From an uncultured Chitinophaga sp. (lineage in GTDB: Bacteria > Bacteroidota > Bacteroidia > Chitinophagales > Chitinophagaceae), in the NCBI RefSeq assembly GCF_937898475.1, contig NZ_CALEJS010000010.1, forward strand, positions 1 through 64,000: 64,000 bases of DNA, read 5' to 3'. The notes below the pieces were generated by a model. That model made no database searches, was not told the origin of the DNA, and saw only the letters and a program-made list of their open reading frames with translations. Each line of letters opens with the position of its first letter. Positions within the stretch are counted from its first letter, which is position 1. Positions 52,929 through 62,536 of this stretch are shown here, piece after piece. Made by a program: the position numbers and the translations under genes.

Positions 52929-54179
52929 ATGAAAAGAATCAGGACATCCATGATCGGAACAAACACAATTGTTGCTTTGGGTTTGATCCCCCTTTCCGGG
53001 TTTGCCATGGATATATTTATTCCATCATTACCGGATATGGCGGAAAAACTACAGGCTGCGCCATCAGCTATCCAACTCACCCTTTCGCTATTCATTATCA
53101 GTTACGGCATCTCACAACTGCTCGTGGGCGGATTGATCGATACCTTTGGCCGTTATTGGCCCAACCTGGTATCATTGCTGGTATTCAGCGCGGCCAGTTT
53201 CGTGATTGCCTATTCGTCTGATCTGCAGGTTATTTATGCCATGAGGATCGTGCACGGTTTGACGGTTGCCGTCATCGTAGTGAGTAAGCGCTCCTTTTTT
53301 ATTGACATGTTCACCGGAGAACGATTGAAAAAATATACCAGCCTGTTTTCTGTTATATGGGCCATTGCGCCTATTGTGGCGCCTTTCCTGGGAGGATTTT
53401 TTCAAACAAGCTGGGGCTGGTCCTCCAACTTTATCTTCCTGGGTTGTTTTGGTCTGTGCTTCTTCTTCATTGAGCTGCTGATAGGCGGAGAATCCCTGAA
53501 GGAAGCACAGCCATTCAATGCACGTGTGATCCTGAACACGTATGGCAGTATGGTCAGAACACCGGATTTTACTTCAGGCATGATCATACTCGGACTCACT
53601 TATGCCATGGTATTGTTATATGGAATGTGCAGCCCCTTCCTCATCGAAAACCAGCTGCACCTGGATGCAACGGTAACAGGATATTGTTCACTCTTCTCGG
53701 GTGTGTCAGTGATGATTGGCAGCTCCCTGTCAAGGATGATGATACAACGGCCTTTCCTCAGGAAACTGTTACTGGCCTGCGGTCTGCAGCTGGTAACCGT
53801 GGCAGTATTGATACCGCTGACAATCTATTATCACAGCTTATGGACACTGCTGTTGTATGTATTCCTGCTGCACAGCGCAGGCGGATTTATTTTCAATAAC
53901 CTGATGTCCTATTGCCTCATCCGCTTTCCGCAATATGCAGGAAAGGCCAGCGGACTGGTTGGCGGCGGATTTGGCATTATAACATCTGTTTTCAGCTCGC
54001 TGCTGGTAAATACCGTGAACATCACCAACCAGGCCATGCTGGGGATTGCTTACACCGTATTAGCTATCCTGATATTACTGTTACTGGTAAAAACAAAATG
54101 GAAAGGTGCAGAACGCCCCGCCTTTAACCCTGCCCTTCAAACAAACACTAATCACAAATCGCCAACAACTAACAGCTAA
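52929..54179 (+). CDS. MFS multidrug efflux transporter, Bcr/CflA type
   Basis: 416 residues with 12 predicted membrane helices. It opens with the Bcr/CflA pattern ALGLIPLSGFAMDIFIPSLP (helix 1 with D-x-x-P-S-L-P), then SQLLVGGLIDTFGRYWPN (the MFS A-motif, altered at the end) and FLGGFFQTSWGWSSNFIF (C-motif region). Proton-driven export of small toxic compounds is the family role; the substrate here is unknown. It follows the AraC regulator, with which it shares control words. The C-terminal tail is short and polar. Confidence 0.93.
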   Translation: MKRIRTSMIGTNTIVALGLIPLSGFAMDIFIPSLPDMAEKLQAAPSAIQLTLSLFIISYGISQLLVGGLIDTFGRYWPNLVSLLVFSAASFVIAYSSDLQVIYAMRIVHGLTVAVIVVSKRSFFIDMFTGERLKKYTSLFSVIWAIAPIVAPFLGGFFQTSWGWSSNFIFLGCFGLCFFFIELLIGGESLKEAQPFNARVILNTYGSMVRTPDFTSGMIILGLTYAMVLLYGMCSPFLIENQLHLDATVTGYCSLFSGVSVMIGSSLSRMMIQRPFLRKLLLACGLQLVTVAVLIPLTIYYHSLWTLLLYVFLLHSAGGFIFNNLMSYCLIRFPQYAGKASGLVGGGFGIITSVFSSLLVNTVNITNQAMLGIAYTVLAILILLLLVKTKWKGAERPAFNPALQTNTNHKSPTTNS

Positions 54180-54191
54180 CAGCTCCTCATA

Positions 54192-55733
54192 TCATCTTCC
54201 CCAGCTCTCGCGGTCCAGGCTTCTGAACTGTATGGCCTCCGCGATATTCTCCTGCTGGATATGCTCACTGCCTTCCAGGTCTGCAATGGTGCGGCTTACC
54301 TTCAGTATCCGGTCATAAGCCCTGGCAGACAGTTTCAGCTTACTGATGGCGTTCTTCAGCAATGTGCCGCACTGGTTGTCCAGCCGGCACATTTGTTTTA
54401 GCAGCTTGCTGTTCATCTGCGCATTACAGTAAATTCCTTCGTATACTGCAAACCGTTGTGCCTGTATTTCCCTGGCCCGCATCACCCGCTGTCTCACCAC
54501 ATCGCTGGATTCTGGCTGCTCCTGTGAATGCAGGGCGGTAAAAGATACCGGCGTTACCTGAACGTGAAGGTCTATACGATCTAACAGCGGGCCGGATACC
54601 CGGTTCAGGTATTTCTGCACCATGCCCGGTGCACAGGAGCACTCCCTCGATGGATGATTGTAGAAGCCACAAGGACATGGATTCATAGCAGCAATCAGGG
54701 TAAAACTTGCTGGGAATTCAACCGCTATCCTCGCGCGTGAGATGGTCACCTTCCGTTCTTCAATAGGCTGCCGCATTACTTCCAGCGCTTTTCGTTTAAA
54801 CTCCGGCAGTTCATCCAGGAACAGTACGCCGTTGTGCGCCAGTGAGATTTCCCCTGGTTGTGGAATGGAGCCTCCGCCCACCAACGCGGTATCACTGATG
54901 GTATGATGCGGATCACGGAAGGGGCGCCGGGCTATCAGCGAAGCATGCTCCGGCAGCTTGCCCGCAACAGAATGGATCTTGGTGGTTTCCAGCGCTTCGT
55001 GCAGGCTTAAGGGTGGGAGGATAGTGGCGAGTCTCTTTGCCAGCATTGTTTTACCAGCACCCGGCGGCCCGATCATGAGGGCATTATGTCCGCCGGCGGC
55101 CGCTATTTCCATGGCCCGTTTCACCGTGTACTGCCCTTTAACATCGCTGAAGTCTACGTCAAAATCTCTTTGCGCCATCATGAACTCCTGCCGCGTATCT
55201 ACGTGTACTTGTTGCAGTGAGCCGGGGTTCTGCAAAAAACCGATCACCTCACGGATGTGCGATACGCCGTATACTTCCAGTTCATTCACCATAGCGGCCT
55301 CACGGGCATTCTGCAAAGGAACGATCAGTCCTTTGAATCCTTCCCGCCTTGCCTGTATGGCAATTGGCAAAGCGCCCTTGACAGGCTGAATGGTACCGTC
55401 AAGCGACAGCTCTCCCATGATGGTATACTGCGATAACATTTCGCCGGGCATCTGTCCGGATGCGGCAATAATGCCAAGAGTGATGGGCAGGTCGTAGGCA
55501 GATCCGGCCTTCCTGATATCTGCCGGGGCCATGTTCACTACGGTACGGAAACGCGGAAAGCGGTAGCCCAGGCTGACGATGGCAGACTCAATCCGTTTCT
55601 CGCTTTCTTTTACAGCGTTGTCTGGCAGCCCTACAATAAAGAAACGCGTGCCTCTCGGGAAAACATTCACTTCGATGGTGATGGTAATGGCGGCAACGCC
55701 CTGTACCGCGCTGCCAAAGGTCTTAACAATCAT
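54192..55733 (-). CDS. comM: YifB/ComM family Mg-chelatase-like AAA ATPase
   Basis: 513 residues. N-terminal ribosomal-S5-like domain (about 1-150; GSAVQGVAAITITIEVNVFP, RFRTVVNMAPADIRKAGSAY), then a Mg-chelatase-type AAA module: Walker A GPPGAGKTMLAKRL, Walker B LFLDELPEF, sensor region AAMNPCPCGFYNHPSRECSC and DRIDLHVQV, plus a C-terminal helical domain. ComM/YifB is a hexameric helicase that promotes branch migration when transformed DNA is integrated. The gene stands alone, convergent with the MFS gene and only about 12 bp from its end. It is full length, and the Cys-rich loop typical of the family is present. Confidence 0.93.
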   Translation of the reverse strand: MIVKTFGSAVQGVAAITITIEVNVFPRGTRFFIVGLPDNAVKESEKRIESAIVSLGYRFPRFRTVVNMAPADIRKAGSAYDLPITLGIIAASGQMPGEMLSQYTIMGELSLDGTIQPVKGALPIAIQARREGFKGLIVPLQNAREAAMVNELEVYGVSHIREVIGFLQNPGSLQQVHVDTRQEFMMAQRDFDVDFSDVKGQYTVKRAMEIAAAGGHNALMIGPPGAGKTMLAKRLATILPPLSLHEALETTKIHSVAGKLPEHASLIARRPFRDPHHTISDTALVGGGSIPQPGEISLAHNGVLFLDELPEFKRKALEVMRQPIEERKVTISRARIAVEFPASFTLIAAMNPCPCGFYNHPSRECSCAPGMVQKYLNRVSGPLLDRIDLHVQVTPVSFTALHSQEQPESSDVVRQRVMRAREIQAQRFAVYEGIYCNAQMNSKLLKQMCRLDNQCGTLLKNAISKLKLSARAYDRILKVSRTIADLEGSEHIQQENIAEAIQFRSLDRESWGR

Positions 55734-55777
55734 GGATGATGATATGGTTGGTTGGTAATGAAATTAAATTAAGTAAG

Positions 55778-56905
55778 CTATTTTATGTGCAGCACGCTGC
55801 CTTTGTACTCGAAACGCAGCCCGGATGTGCGTTGCAGATGCTCAATAAAAACAGCCAGCGGTTTGTTTTTATGGATAACGCCGGAGAAACGTTTGTTAAC
55901 AATACCGGGATGATCCAGCACTACATCCACACCGTACCAGCAGGGTATTACCCGAGCAATCTCCTGTAGCGGCGTATCGTGAAAAAGATATTCCCCCTTC
56001 AGCCAGGAAAACGTTTCGGTTTTATTGAACGGCCGTATTTCCATGCCCTGGTGTGAAAGACAAACCGCCTGGGTGCCTGGTTGCAGCAGCTGCACATCAT
56101 TACCGGCTTTTATCTTTACGACGCCCTCCAGCAGGGAAACGGTGGTACGTTGCCGTTGGTAGGTATTTACATTAAAGCTGGTGCCCAGCACTTCTATCAC
56201 TGATTGCGGCGTGTACACAATAAACGGCTGGCCAGCTTTCTTTGCCACCCTGAAGTATGCTTCGCCATTTATGCTGACCTCTCTTTTATTGTCCGGGAAC
56301 GAGAACGGGAAACTCAAGGTAGTACCGGCGTTCAGCCTGATCTCGGTACCATCGGATAATAAGAGCGTATAGTCTTTCCCGGGTGGAACGATCAGTGTAT
56401 TCACCATTTTGTTGCCCGCGGCGGTAAAGGTCAGCGTATCATGAAATCGCCGCAGGTAGGCATCTTTCAGGGGGATGTGCTGCGGACTGTTATCACCCAG
56501 GCTGATCAGCCGCCCATTGCCCAGCTGCAGGCAAACTTCCTGCCTGGCCGCCGGCATCGGGGCAGGGGCAGATGGCGGCCGCTGTGCACCGGGCCACTGC
56601 AAACTGGCAACCAACAGTAATAATATTGCGGCGGCCCATCCAATGTCGTAATACCGGCGCCGCTGCTTTCGCTGCCGTTGCTCCAGGGTGGTGAGCACCT
56701 TTTCTGCAAACGCTTCATGCCGCGCAGGATCAAGCGCCTCCCGGCCTTCCGGTGTGGAAAAGGTGGCCTGCAGGGCAGTCCAGGCTTCGGCAATGGAAGG
56801 GTCATCCCTGATAAGCCTGTCTACCAGTGCTTCGTCAGCAGGGTTGATATCGCCGGATATTTTTTCAATTAAGAGGATGTGTATGTCTTCACTATTGTAT
56901 TCCAT
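55778..56905 (-). CDS. FecR-family anti-sigma / signal-transducing protein
   Basis: 375 residues from the ATG at 56903-56905, chosen because a GGTGGAG stretch precedes it; a TTG three codons upstream would lengthen it slightly. Cytoplasmic N-terminal anti-sigma domain (about 1-85), one membrane helix (near 91-103, AAAILLLVASLQW), then the periplasmic FecR domain (TLIVPPGKDYTLLLSDGTEI, RLNAGTTLSFPFSF, GEAYFRVAKKAGQPFIVYTP) and a C-terminal STN-like domain. It relays a signal from the STN domain of the SusC protein (57663) to the sigma factor, whose gene it overlaps by about 14 bp. Confidence 0.93.
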   Translation of the reverse strand: MEYNSEDIHILLIEKISGDINPADEALVDRLIRDDPSIAEAWTALQATFSTPEGREALDPARHEAFAEKVLTTLEQRQRKQRRRYYDIGWAAAILLLLVASLQWPGAQRPPSAPAPMPAARQEVCLQLGNGRLISLGDNSPQHIPLKDAYLRRFHDTLTFTAAGNKMVNTLIVPPGKDYTLLLSDGTEIRLNAGTTLSFPFSFPDNKREVSINGEAYFRVAKKAGQPFIVYTPQSVIEVLGTSFNVNTYQRQRTTVSLLEGVVKIKAGNDVQLLQPGTQAVCLSHQGMEIRPFNKTETFSWLKGEYLFHDTPLQEIARVIPCWYGVDVVLDHPGIVNKRFSGVIHKNKPLAVFIEHLQRTSGLRFEYKGSVLHIK

Positions 56906-57443
56906 CTCCACCAAAACGTTTTCTTAAAATGCTGATCGCACGGGTTAGCTGCGATTTGACGGTATTTATACTCACGGCCATCTGTGCGGCTACTTCACTT
57001 TTCTTTTTATTTTCTATAACGATCATATGGAACACCCTGGACGCCTGCGGCGGCAGTGCGCTCATGTAATAGCTGACGTTTTTATATAAAGGGGCCTGCA
57101 GGTACTCCGGCAGCAGCGGATGGATATATGCTTCCCCGGCGGCCGCATATTCCCTTGTTTTGCGGCTATACACCTCCCGTTTGTCCAGCACATCGTTACA
57201 ACGGTTACGGACAGACTGGTAGAAGAAATATTTAACAGACCGGTCAATATTGATCCGGTGCCGTTTTTCCCATAACGCCAGGAAGAACTCCTGTACCACA
57301 TCCTCCGCCAGCTGAAGGTCTTTCAGCCGGAAATAGGCTGCCGTCCGCAGCGGCATACTGTACTTCAGGAAAAGCGCACGGAACCCTGCTTCCTGGTTGT
57401 TTTTCATTTGCTGAAAAAGTACCTGGTCATTATCTGCTACCAT
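56892..57443 (-). CDS. ECF-type RNA polymerase sigma-70 factor
   Basis: 183 residues. Region 2 (about 15-85: FRALFLKYSMPLRTAAYFRL, LAEDVVQEFFLALWE) and region 4 (about 120-175: LPPQASRVFHMIVIENKKKS, VAAQMAVSINTVKSQLTRAI). This is the Bacteroidota FecI-like subgroup paired with FecR and a SusC bearing an STN domain. It should activate the divergent SusC/SusD/TlpA operon on receipt of the substrate signal. The 219-bp gap between its start and the SusC start (57444-57662) must carry both promoters; I see only AT-rich tracts and no firm consensus there. Confidence 0.94.
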   Translation of the reverse strand: MVADNDQVLFQQMKNNQEAGFRALFLKYSMPLRTAAYFRLKDLQLAEDVVQEFFLALWEKRHRINIDRSVKYFFYQSVRNRCNDVLDKREVYSRKTREYAAAGEAYIHPLLPEYLQAPLYKNVSYYMSALPPQASRVFHMIVIENKKKSEVAAQMAVSINTVKSQLTRAISILRKRFGGDGIQ

Positions 57444-57662
57444 GATCAGATGATTTTAACCTCTCTCCGGATAATATGTACGCGCTTTTGATCACGGTGG
57501 TTTTATATAGAGGCCCAACTGATTGAAAAATCCCGTAATTTTCTAGTATTAACAAGTAATTAACTATAATGTAAAATATTTACATAATCTTCCGGTTGAT
57601 TGAAAAAAAGTCCGGGGTTCCTTACACCCTTTTTGTGAAGTCAACCGTCTCATAAATATCCT

Positions 57663-60600
57663 GTGAAGAAAAGATTTCCATACCCAGGTATATGGGCTAA
57701 CCTATGGCTGGTGATCTTACTGCTTGCCGGCAGCTTGTCCTGTTCCTATGCCTATGGCTTTTACCAGGCCAAAGATAAAGTAACGGTTTCGGGTGATCAT
57801 ATCGCCCTGCGGGAAGTGTTTGCTATCATACAGAAGCAGACCGGCTACCATTTCTTCTATTCCGGAGAACACCTGGATAGCCGCGAGAAGATCAGTATAC
57901 ATGTAAAGGACGCTCCGCTGGAAAGTGTGTTGCAGTTCCTGTTCAAAGAAAGAGGCCTGGAATGGGCCTACAGCGAAAACGTAATTCTCATCAGAAAGGC
58001 AGCAAAGGCTGACAAAATATTAACAGAGGGGCGGGACTCCCTCCTGACGATGATCACAGGCAAAGTAACCGATGCAGCTGGCGCTCCCCTTGTGGGCGCC
58101 ACTGTGTTGGCGAAAGGAACGGGCAGGGGAGAGGTCACCAATGAAGAAGGGAAATTCTCCCTGTCAAAGATAAACGCCGGCGCTTCGCTGATCGTCAGTT
58201 TTGCAGGCTATCAAACCCGCCAGCTGAAAGTGAGCTCGCAGGCAGCGCTCAATATTCAGCTGGAAAAAAATATTATCGACATAGCAGGCGTGTCTGTAGT
58301 GTCTACCGGCTATCAAACCCTTCCTAAAGAAAGAGCTACCGGTTCCTTTGTGAAGATCGGTAATGACCTGCTCAGCAGGAAAGTGAGCACCGGTATACTG
58401 GACCGCCTGGAGGGTGTTAGCAGCGGCGTGCTGTTTGACCGCCGTGATCCGGCTAATCCACAGATCCAGATCCGTGGCCTCTATACCCTTACCTCTACCA
58501 TTGCGCAGCCGCTGATCGTGGTGGATAATTTTCCTTACGAAGGAGACATCAATAATTTTAACCCGAACGATGTAGAAAGCGTGACGATACTGAAAGATGC
58601 CGCAGCAGCCTCCATCTGGGGCGCTAAAGCAGGAAACGGTGTGATCGTGATCACTACTAAAAAAGGCAATTTTGATCAAAAGCCTGTTGTTTCACTTAAC
58701 ACGAATGTAACCATCCTGGATAAACCTGATCTATACACCCTTCCACAGATACCCGCTTCAGACTATATTGATCTGGAGCGGTATTTATTTAATAAGGGCT
58801 ATTATAACGGGCAGCTTTCCGGCTTCAGGCGTCCTTTAACACCCGTAGTGGAACTGCTGGCCAAACAACAGAGCGGCCTTATATCTGCTGCGGAAACAGA
58901 CGCCGCCATCAATGCGCTGCGCAATACAGATGTGCGGAATGATTTTGATAAGTATATCTACCGCAAAGGGGTTAACCAGCAGTATGCCGCCAGCATCAGC
59001 GGCGGTGGTAAGCATGTGAAGTACTTCTTCTCAACGGGCTTTGACAGGAACCTCTCCACCCTCAGGGGGAATGACTACCGGCGTATCACCATCCGTTCAG
59101 AAAATACCATACAGGCCCTGCCTTCACTGCAGCTGACAGCGGGGGTACAGTATACACAGGGTAATCTGGCCAACAACAGCCCGGGGGGATATGGCTCCGT
59201 TAATTACCGCCTGCTTAACAGGGCGCTGCCTCCATACGCACTCCTGGCAGATGATGATGGCAATCCCCTTCCCATCAGCAACAAATACCGGGCGCCTTAC
59301 CTGGATACCGTGGGCAGGGGTATGTTGCTCGATTGGAGATACCGTCCCCTGGAAGAGCTGGCGCTGAATGATAACACTACAAACACTAAACTGCTGATGG
59401 CCAACATCGGTGCGAAGTATGACATCTTTCCTTCGCTCAGCGCCGAAGTAAAATACCAGTATCAGCGAACAGACAGAATCTCCCGCGTGTACTATGATGA
59501 ACGCAGCTTTTATGCCCGCGACCTGATCAACCGCTTCACGCAGCTTGACGGCGGAAGCCTAGAATATATTGTTCCCCGCGGGGGCATACTGGATTTGTCC
59601 AATACCAACCAGGAAGGGCATATGTTAAGAGGTCAACTGAATTTTAACCACGAGTGGAACAGCAAACATGAAGTGGCCGCCATCGCCGGGGCTGAAATGC
59701 GGCAGCTGCATACCCTTGGTAACAGCCATCGTGTATACGGATCAGACAATCATACCGGTGCTGCCAACGTTGATTATGTGAGCCGCTATCCGCTCATTAC
59801 CGGCGGGATGGATGTTATTCCATCCTTTGCAGATCTTACCGGGTTGCTGGATCGCTTTGTGTCGCTCTATCTCAATGCGGCCTATACCTATGATGACAGG
59901 TATACTATTTCCGCCAGCACGCGTAAAGATGCTTCCAACCTTTTTGGCGTGCAAACCAACCGCAAAGGAGTACCGCTCTGGTCTTCCGGTATCGGCTGGA
60001 AGATTTCCAGCGAGCGCTTTTATAATTTCGCATTATTGCCTTACCTCAATTTCCGGGTCACCTATGGCGCCAGCGGTAATGTAAATAACACCATTACGGC
60101 GCTGACCACCATCCTGCGCTCACCGGCGGCTTTCCAGAGTACCAACATCCCCTTTGCCAGCATCGCGAATATTGCCAATCCTCACCTGCGCTGGGAAAAA
60201 GTAAGTACCCTGAATATCGGGCTTGATTTTGCCCTGCAAAATAACCGCCTCTCGGGCAGCCTGGAATTCTATCATAAACAATCCATGGACGTGATAGGCT
60301 TAGAACCGCTGGACCCTACCACAGGTTTGGGCACGATATTGACCAACTCTGCGGATGTGAAAGGAAAAGGTGTTGAATTGCAGCTGCACAGCCGGAATAT
60401 TACCGGTGGCGCTTTTAAATGGCAGACCAGCTTTATGCTGAATTATGCCGACTATAAAGTAGGGCGCTATCTTTCTACGGCCCCTACCGATGGCTTTGTC
60501 TCGGACGGTAGTTCCATTAATCCTTTGCCCGGCTATAATCCTTACCTGGTGGTCAGCTACAAATGGGCAGGACTGGATCCCCTCACCGGCGACCCACAGG

Positions 60601-61142
60601 GGTATATAGACGGTCATATCAGTAAGGACTATGCCGCATTGACGCAGGCACCCATCAGCGAACAGGTGACCCATGGTCCTGCATTGCCGCCTGTTTCGGG
60701 GAACCTGTTGAATACTTTCTCCTGGAAGGGCATTTCACTTTCAGCGAACATTACTTATAAACTAGGATATTATTTCAGGAGGAGTACCATCGCTTATGGC
60801 TCACTATACGCATCCGGGACGGGGCATAGCGATTACCTGAAGCGCTGGCAGCAGCCCGGTGATGAAAAGTTCACCAATGTGCCTTCTATGATCTATCCCA
60901 ACCCAAGTTTTAACCGGGATAAATTTTACACTTATTCTGAGATTACCGTTGAGAAAGGTGATCATATCCGGCTGGAGGATGTCCGCCTGAGCTACCGGTA
61001 TGGAAATTACCAGGTATACGCCTATATGAGCAACCTGAATGCATTGATATGGAAAGCCAACAAAGCAGGGCTGGATCCGGATGTACCCAATGGCTTAAGG
61101 CCGCCCCGTACCATTGCCCTGGGAGTAAAAATGGATATTTAA
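57663..61142 (+). CDS. SusC/RagA-type TonB-dependent receptor with STN signalling domain
   Basis: 1159 residues from a GTG start. Signal peptide (LWLVILLLAGSLSCSYAYG), STN domain (about 38-115; VFAIIQKQTGYHFFYSGEHL, SIHVKDAPLESVLQFLF), a carboxypeptidase-like regulatory domain (about 130-210), plug with ILKDAAAASIWGAKAGNGVI followed by VITTKKG, and a SusC barrel. The STN domain lets it signal to the FecR/sigma pair encoded divergently, so it is both an importer and a sensor. With the SusD lipoprotein 14 bp downstream it forms a bed-with-lid uptake system. No glycoside hydrolase lies alongside, so the nutrient may be a peptide or glycan and cannot be named. Confidence 0.95.
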   Translation: MKKRFPYPGIWANLWLVILLLAGSLSCSYAYGFYQAKDKVTVSGDHIALREVFAIIQKQTGYHFFYSGEHLDSREKISIHVKDAPLESVLQFLFKERGLEWAYSENVILIRKAAKADKILTEGRDSLLTMITGKVTDAAGAPLVGATVLAKGTGRGEVTNEEGKFSLSKINAGASLIVSFAGYQTRQLKVSSQAALNIQLEKNIIDIAGVSVVSTGYQTLPKERATGSFVKIGNDLLSRKVSTGILDRLEGVSSGVLFDRRDPANPQIQIRGLYTLTSTIAQPLIVVDNFPYEGDINNFNPNDVESVTILKDAAAASIWGAKAGNGVIVITTKKGNFDQKPVVSLNTNVTILDKPDLYTLPQIPASDYIDLERYLFNKGYYNGQLSGFRRPLTPVVELLAKQQSGLISAAETDAAINALRNTDVRNDFDKYIYRKGVNQQYAASISGGGKHVKYFFSTGFDRNLSTLRGNDYRRITIRSENTIQALPSLQLTAGVQYTQGNLANNSPGGYGSVNYRLLNRALPPYALLADDDGNPLPISNKYRAPYLDTVGRGMLLDWRYRPLEELALNDNTTNTKLLMANIGAKYDIFPSLSAEVKYQYQRTDRISRVYYDERSFYARDLINRFTQLDGGSLEYIVPRGGILDLSNTNQEGHMLRGQLNFNHEWNSKHEVAAIAGAEMRQLHTLGNSHRVYGSDNHTGAANVDYVSRYPLITGGMDVIPSFADLTGLLDRFVSLYLNAAYTYDDRYTISASTRKDASNLFGVQTNRKGVPLWSSGIGWKISSERFYNFALLPYLNFRVTYGASGNVNNTITALTTILRSPAAFQSTNIPFASIANIANPHLRWEKVSTLNIGLDFALQNNRLSGSLEFYHKQSMDVIGLEPLDPTTGLGTILTNSADVKGKGVELQLHSRNITGGAFKWQTSFMLNYADYKVGRYLSTAPTDGFVSDGSSINPLPGYNPYLVVSYKWAGLDPLTGDPQGYIDGHISKDYAALTQAPISEQVTHGPALPPVSGNLLNTFSWKGISLSANITYKLGYYFRRSTIAYGSLYASGTGHSDYLKRWQQPGDEKFTNVPSMIYPNPSFNRDKFYTYSEITVEKGDHIRLEDVRLSYRYGNYQVYAYMSNLNALIWKANKAGLDPDVPNGLRPPRTIALGVKMDI

Positions 61143-61155
61143 AACTATTGCCTGC

Positions 61156-62517
61156 ATGAGGAGTGATTATATATTGTCTGCCTGTATGATCGTGCTGATG
61201 GCGTGCGGTCTTTCATCCTGTCAAAAGTTCCTGGATGCAAAGCCTGATGACAGGCTGTCCCTGCCTTCTACCATAACAGACCTGCAACTGTTGCTGGATG
61301 ATTATAACACCCTGAACACGCAATATCCCTACGCACAAGAGCTGGCTGCCGATAATTTCTACCTTGCAACAGACGACTGGAACACGCTCAACCAACTGGA
61401 CCGGGACATCTACTCCTGGCAGAAGAATGATCAGACCCTTGACCGGTGGACAGCCGCCTACCAGGCAGTGCTCAGCACCAATATTGTGCTGGAAAATATC
61501 AACATTGTGCCACACAGCCCGGGCGAACAGGCCGCCTGGAACAATGTGAAAGGCTCCGCTTTGTTCTTTCGTGCTTTTTACTTTTATGGTATTGCACAGG
61601 TATACACTTTGCCCTACAATAGCAGCAGCGCGGCGGCAGATTGGGGCATACCCTTACGCCTCAACGCAGATTATACACAGGTATCAGTAAGGTCCTCTCA
61701 GGAACAAACGTACCGGCAGATCATAACAGACCTGCAGCAGGCCATATCACTGCTGCCGGTAACCCCCGCTATCAAAAGCCGCCCCGCGAGGCCTGCGGCA
61801 TACGCACTACTGGCCCGTGTGTATCTCGACATGCAGCAATATGCTGACGCAGGGGCTTACGCTGATTCCTGTTTACAGTTGTACAACCACCTCATTGATT
61901 ATAACACCCTGGATCCCACTGCAGACGATCCTTTTGAGCGCTTCAACGATGAAGTGATCTTCGAGGCATTAGCGCCGGTTGCTGATATTGCAGCTGCGCT
62001 GTGCAGGATAGATACGCCGCTGTACGCGTCCTATGCCGCTAATGATCTTCGCAGGGAAATATATTTCAGCAATAACAACGGCTATACCGTTTTTAAAGGT
62101 GATTATAGTGGCTTGGGCGCCGCCAGGAACCTCAATATATTTACCGGCATTATTGCGGATGAAATGTACCTGGTGAAGGCAGAAAGCCTTGCAAGGGCCG
62201 CTAATACCACTGCCGCCATGCAGGCTTTGAATGCGCTGCTGCTAACGCGGTGGAGAACAGGCGCTTTTGTTCCCCTCACGGCTGCAAACCCTGCAGAGGC
62301 ATTACAGCAAATATTGACAGAAAGAAGAAAGGAACTGCTTTTCAGGGGCGCACGCTGGTCAGACCTGCGCCGCCTGAAAGATGACCCACAGTTTTCGGTA
62401 ACGCCTGTACGTATTATTAATGGCCGGCAGTATGAGCTTGCGCCCAATAGTTCCCGCTACGCATTGCAGTTGCCACGTTCCGTGATCGAGCAAACGGGAA
62501 TGCCGCAGAATCCATGA
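61156..62517 (+). CDS. SusD/RagB-type surface lipoprotein
   Basis: 453 residues. Lipoprotein signal ending MACGLSSCQKFLDAKPDDRL, with lipobox Cys near residue 22. N-terminal TPR-like SusD domain (ITDLQLLLDDYNTLN, WNNVKGSALFFRAFYFYGIA) and the C-terminal signature ILTERRKELLFRGARWSDLR. It forms the substrate-binding lid of the SusC receptor encoded just upstream. Slightly short compared with many SusD proteins, but with complete start and end. Confidence 0.93.
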   Translation: MRSDYILSACMIVLMACGLSSCQKFLDAKPDDRLSLPSTITDLQLLLDDYNTLNTQYPYAQELAADNFYLATDDWNTLNQLDRDIYSWQKNDQTLDRWTAAYQAVLSTNIVLENINIVPHSPGEQAAWNNVKGSALFFRAFYFYGIAQVYTLPYNSSSAAADWGIPLRLNADYTQVSVRSSQEQTYRQIITDLQQAISLLPVTPAIKSRPARPAAYALLARVYLDMQQYADAGAYADSCLQLYNHLIDYNTLDPTADDPFERFNDEVIFEALAPVADIAAALCRIDTPLYASYAANDLRREIYFSNNNGYTVFKGDYSGLGAARNLNIFTGIIADEMYLVKAESLARAANTTAAMQALNALLLTRWRTGAFVPLTAANPAEALQQILTERRKELLFRGARWSDLRRLKDDPQFSVTPVRIINGRQYELAPNSSRYALQLPRSVIEQTGMPQNP

Positions 62518-62536
62518 TCAGATAACCACATGTGAA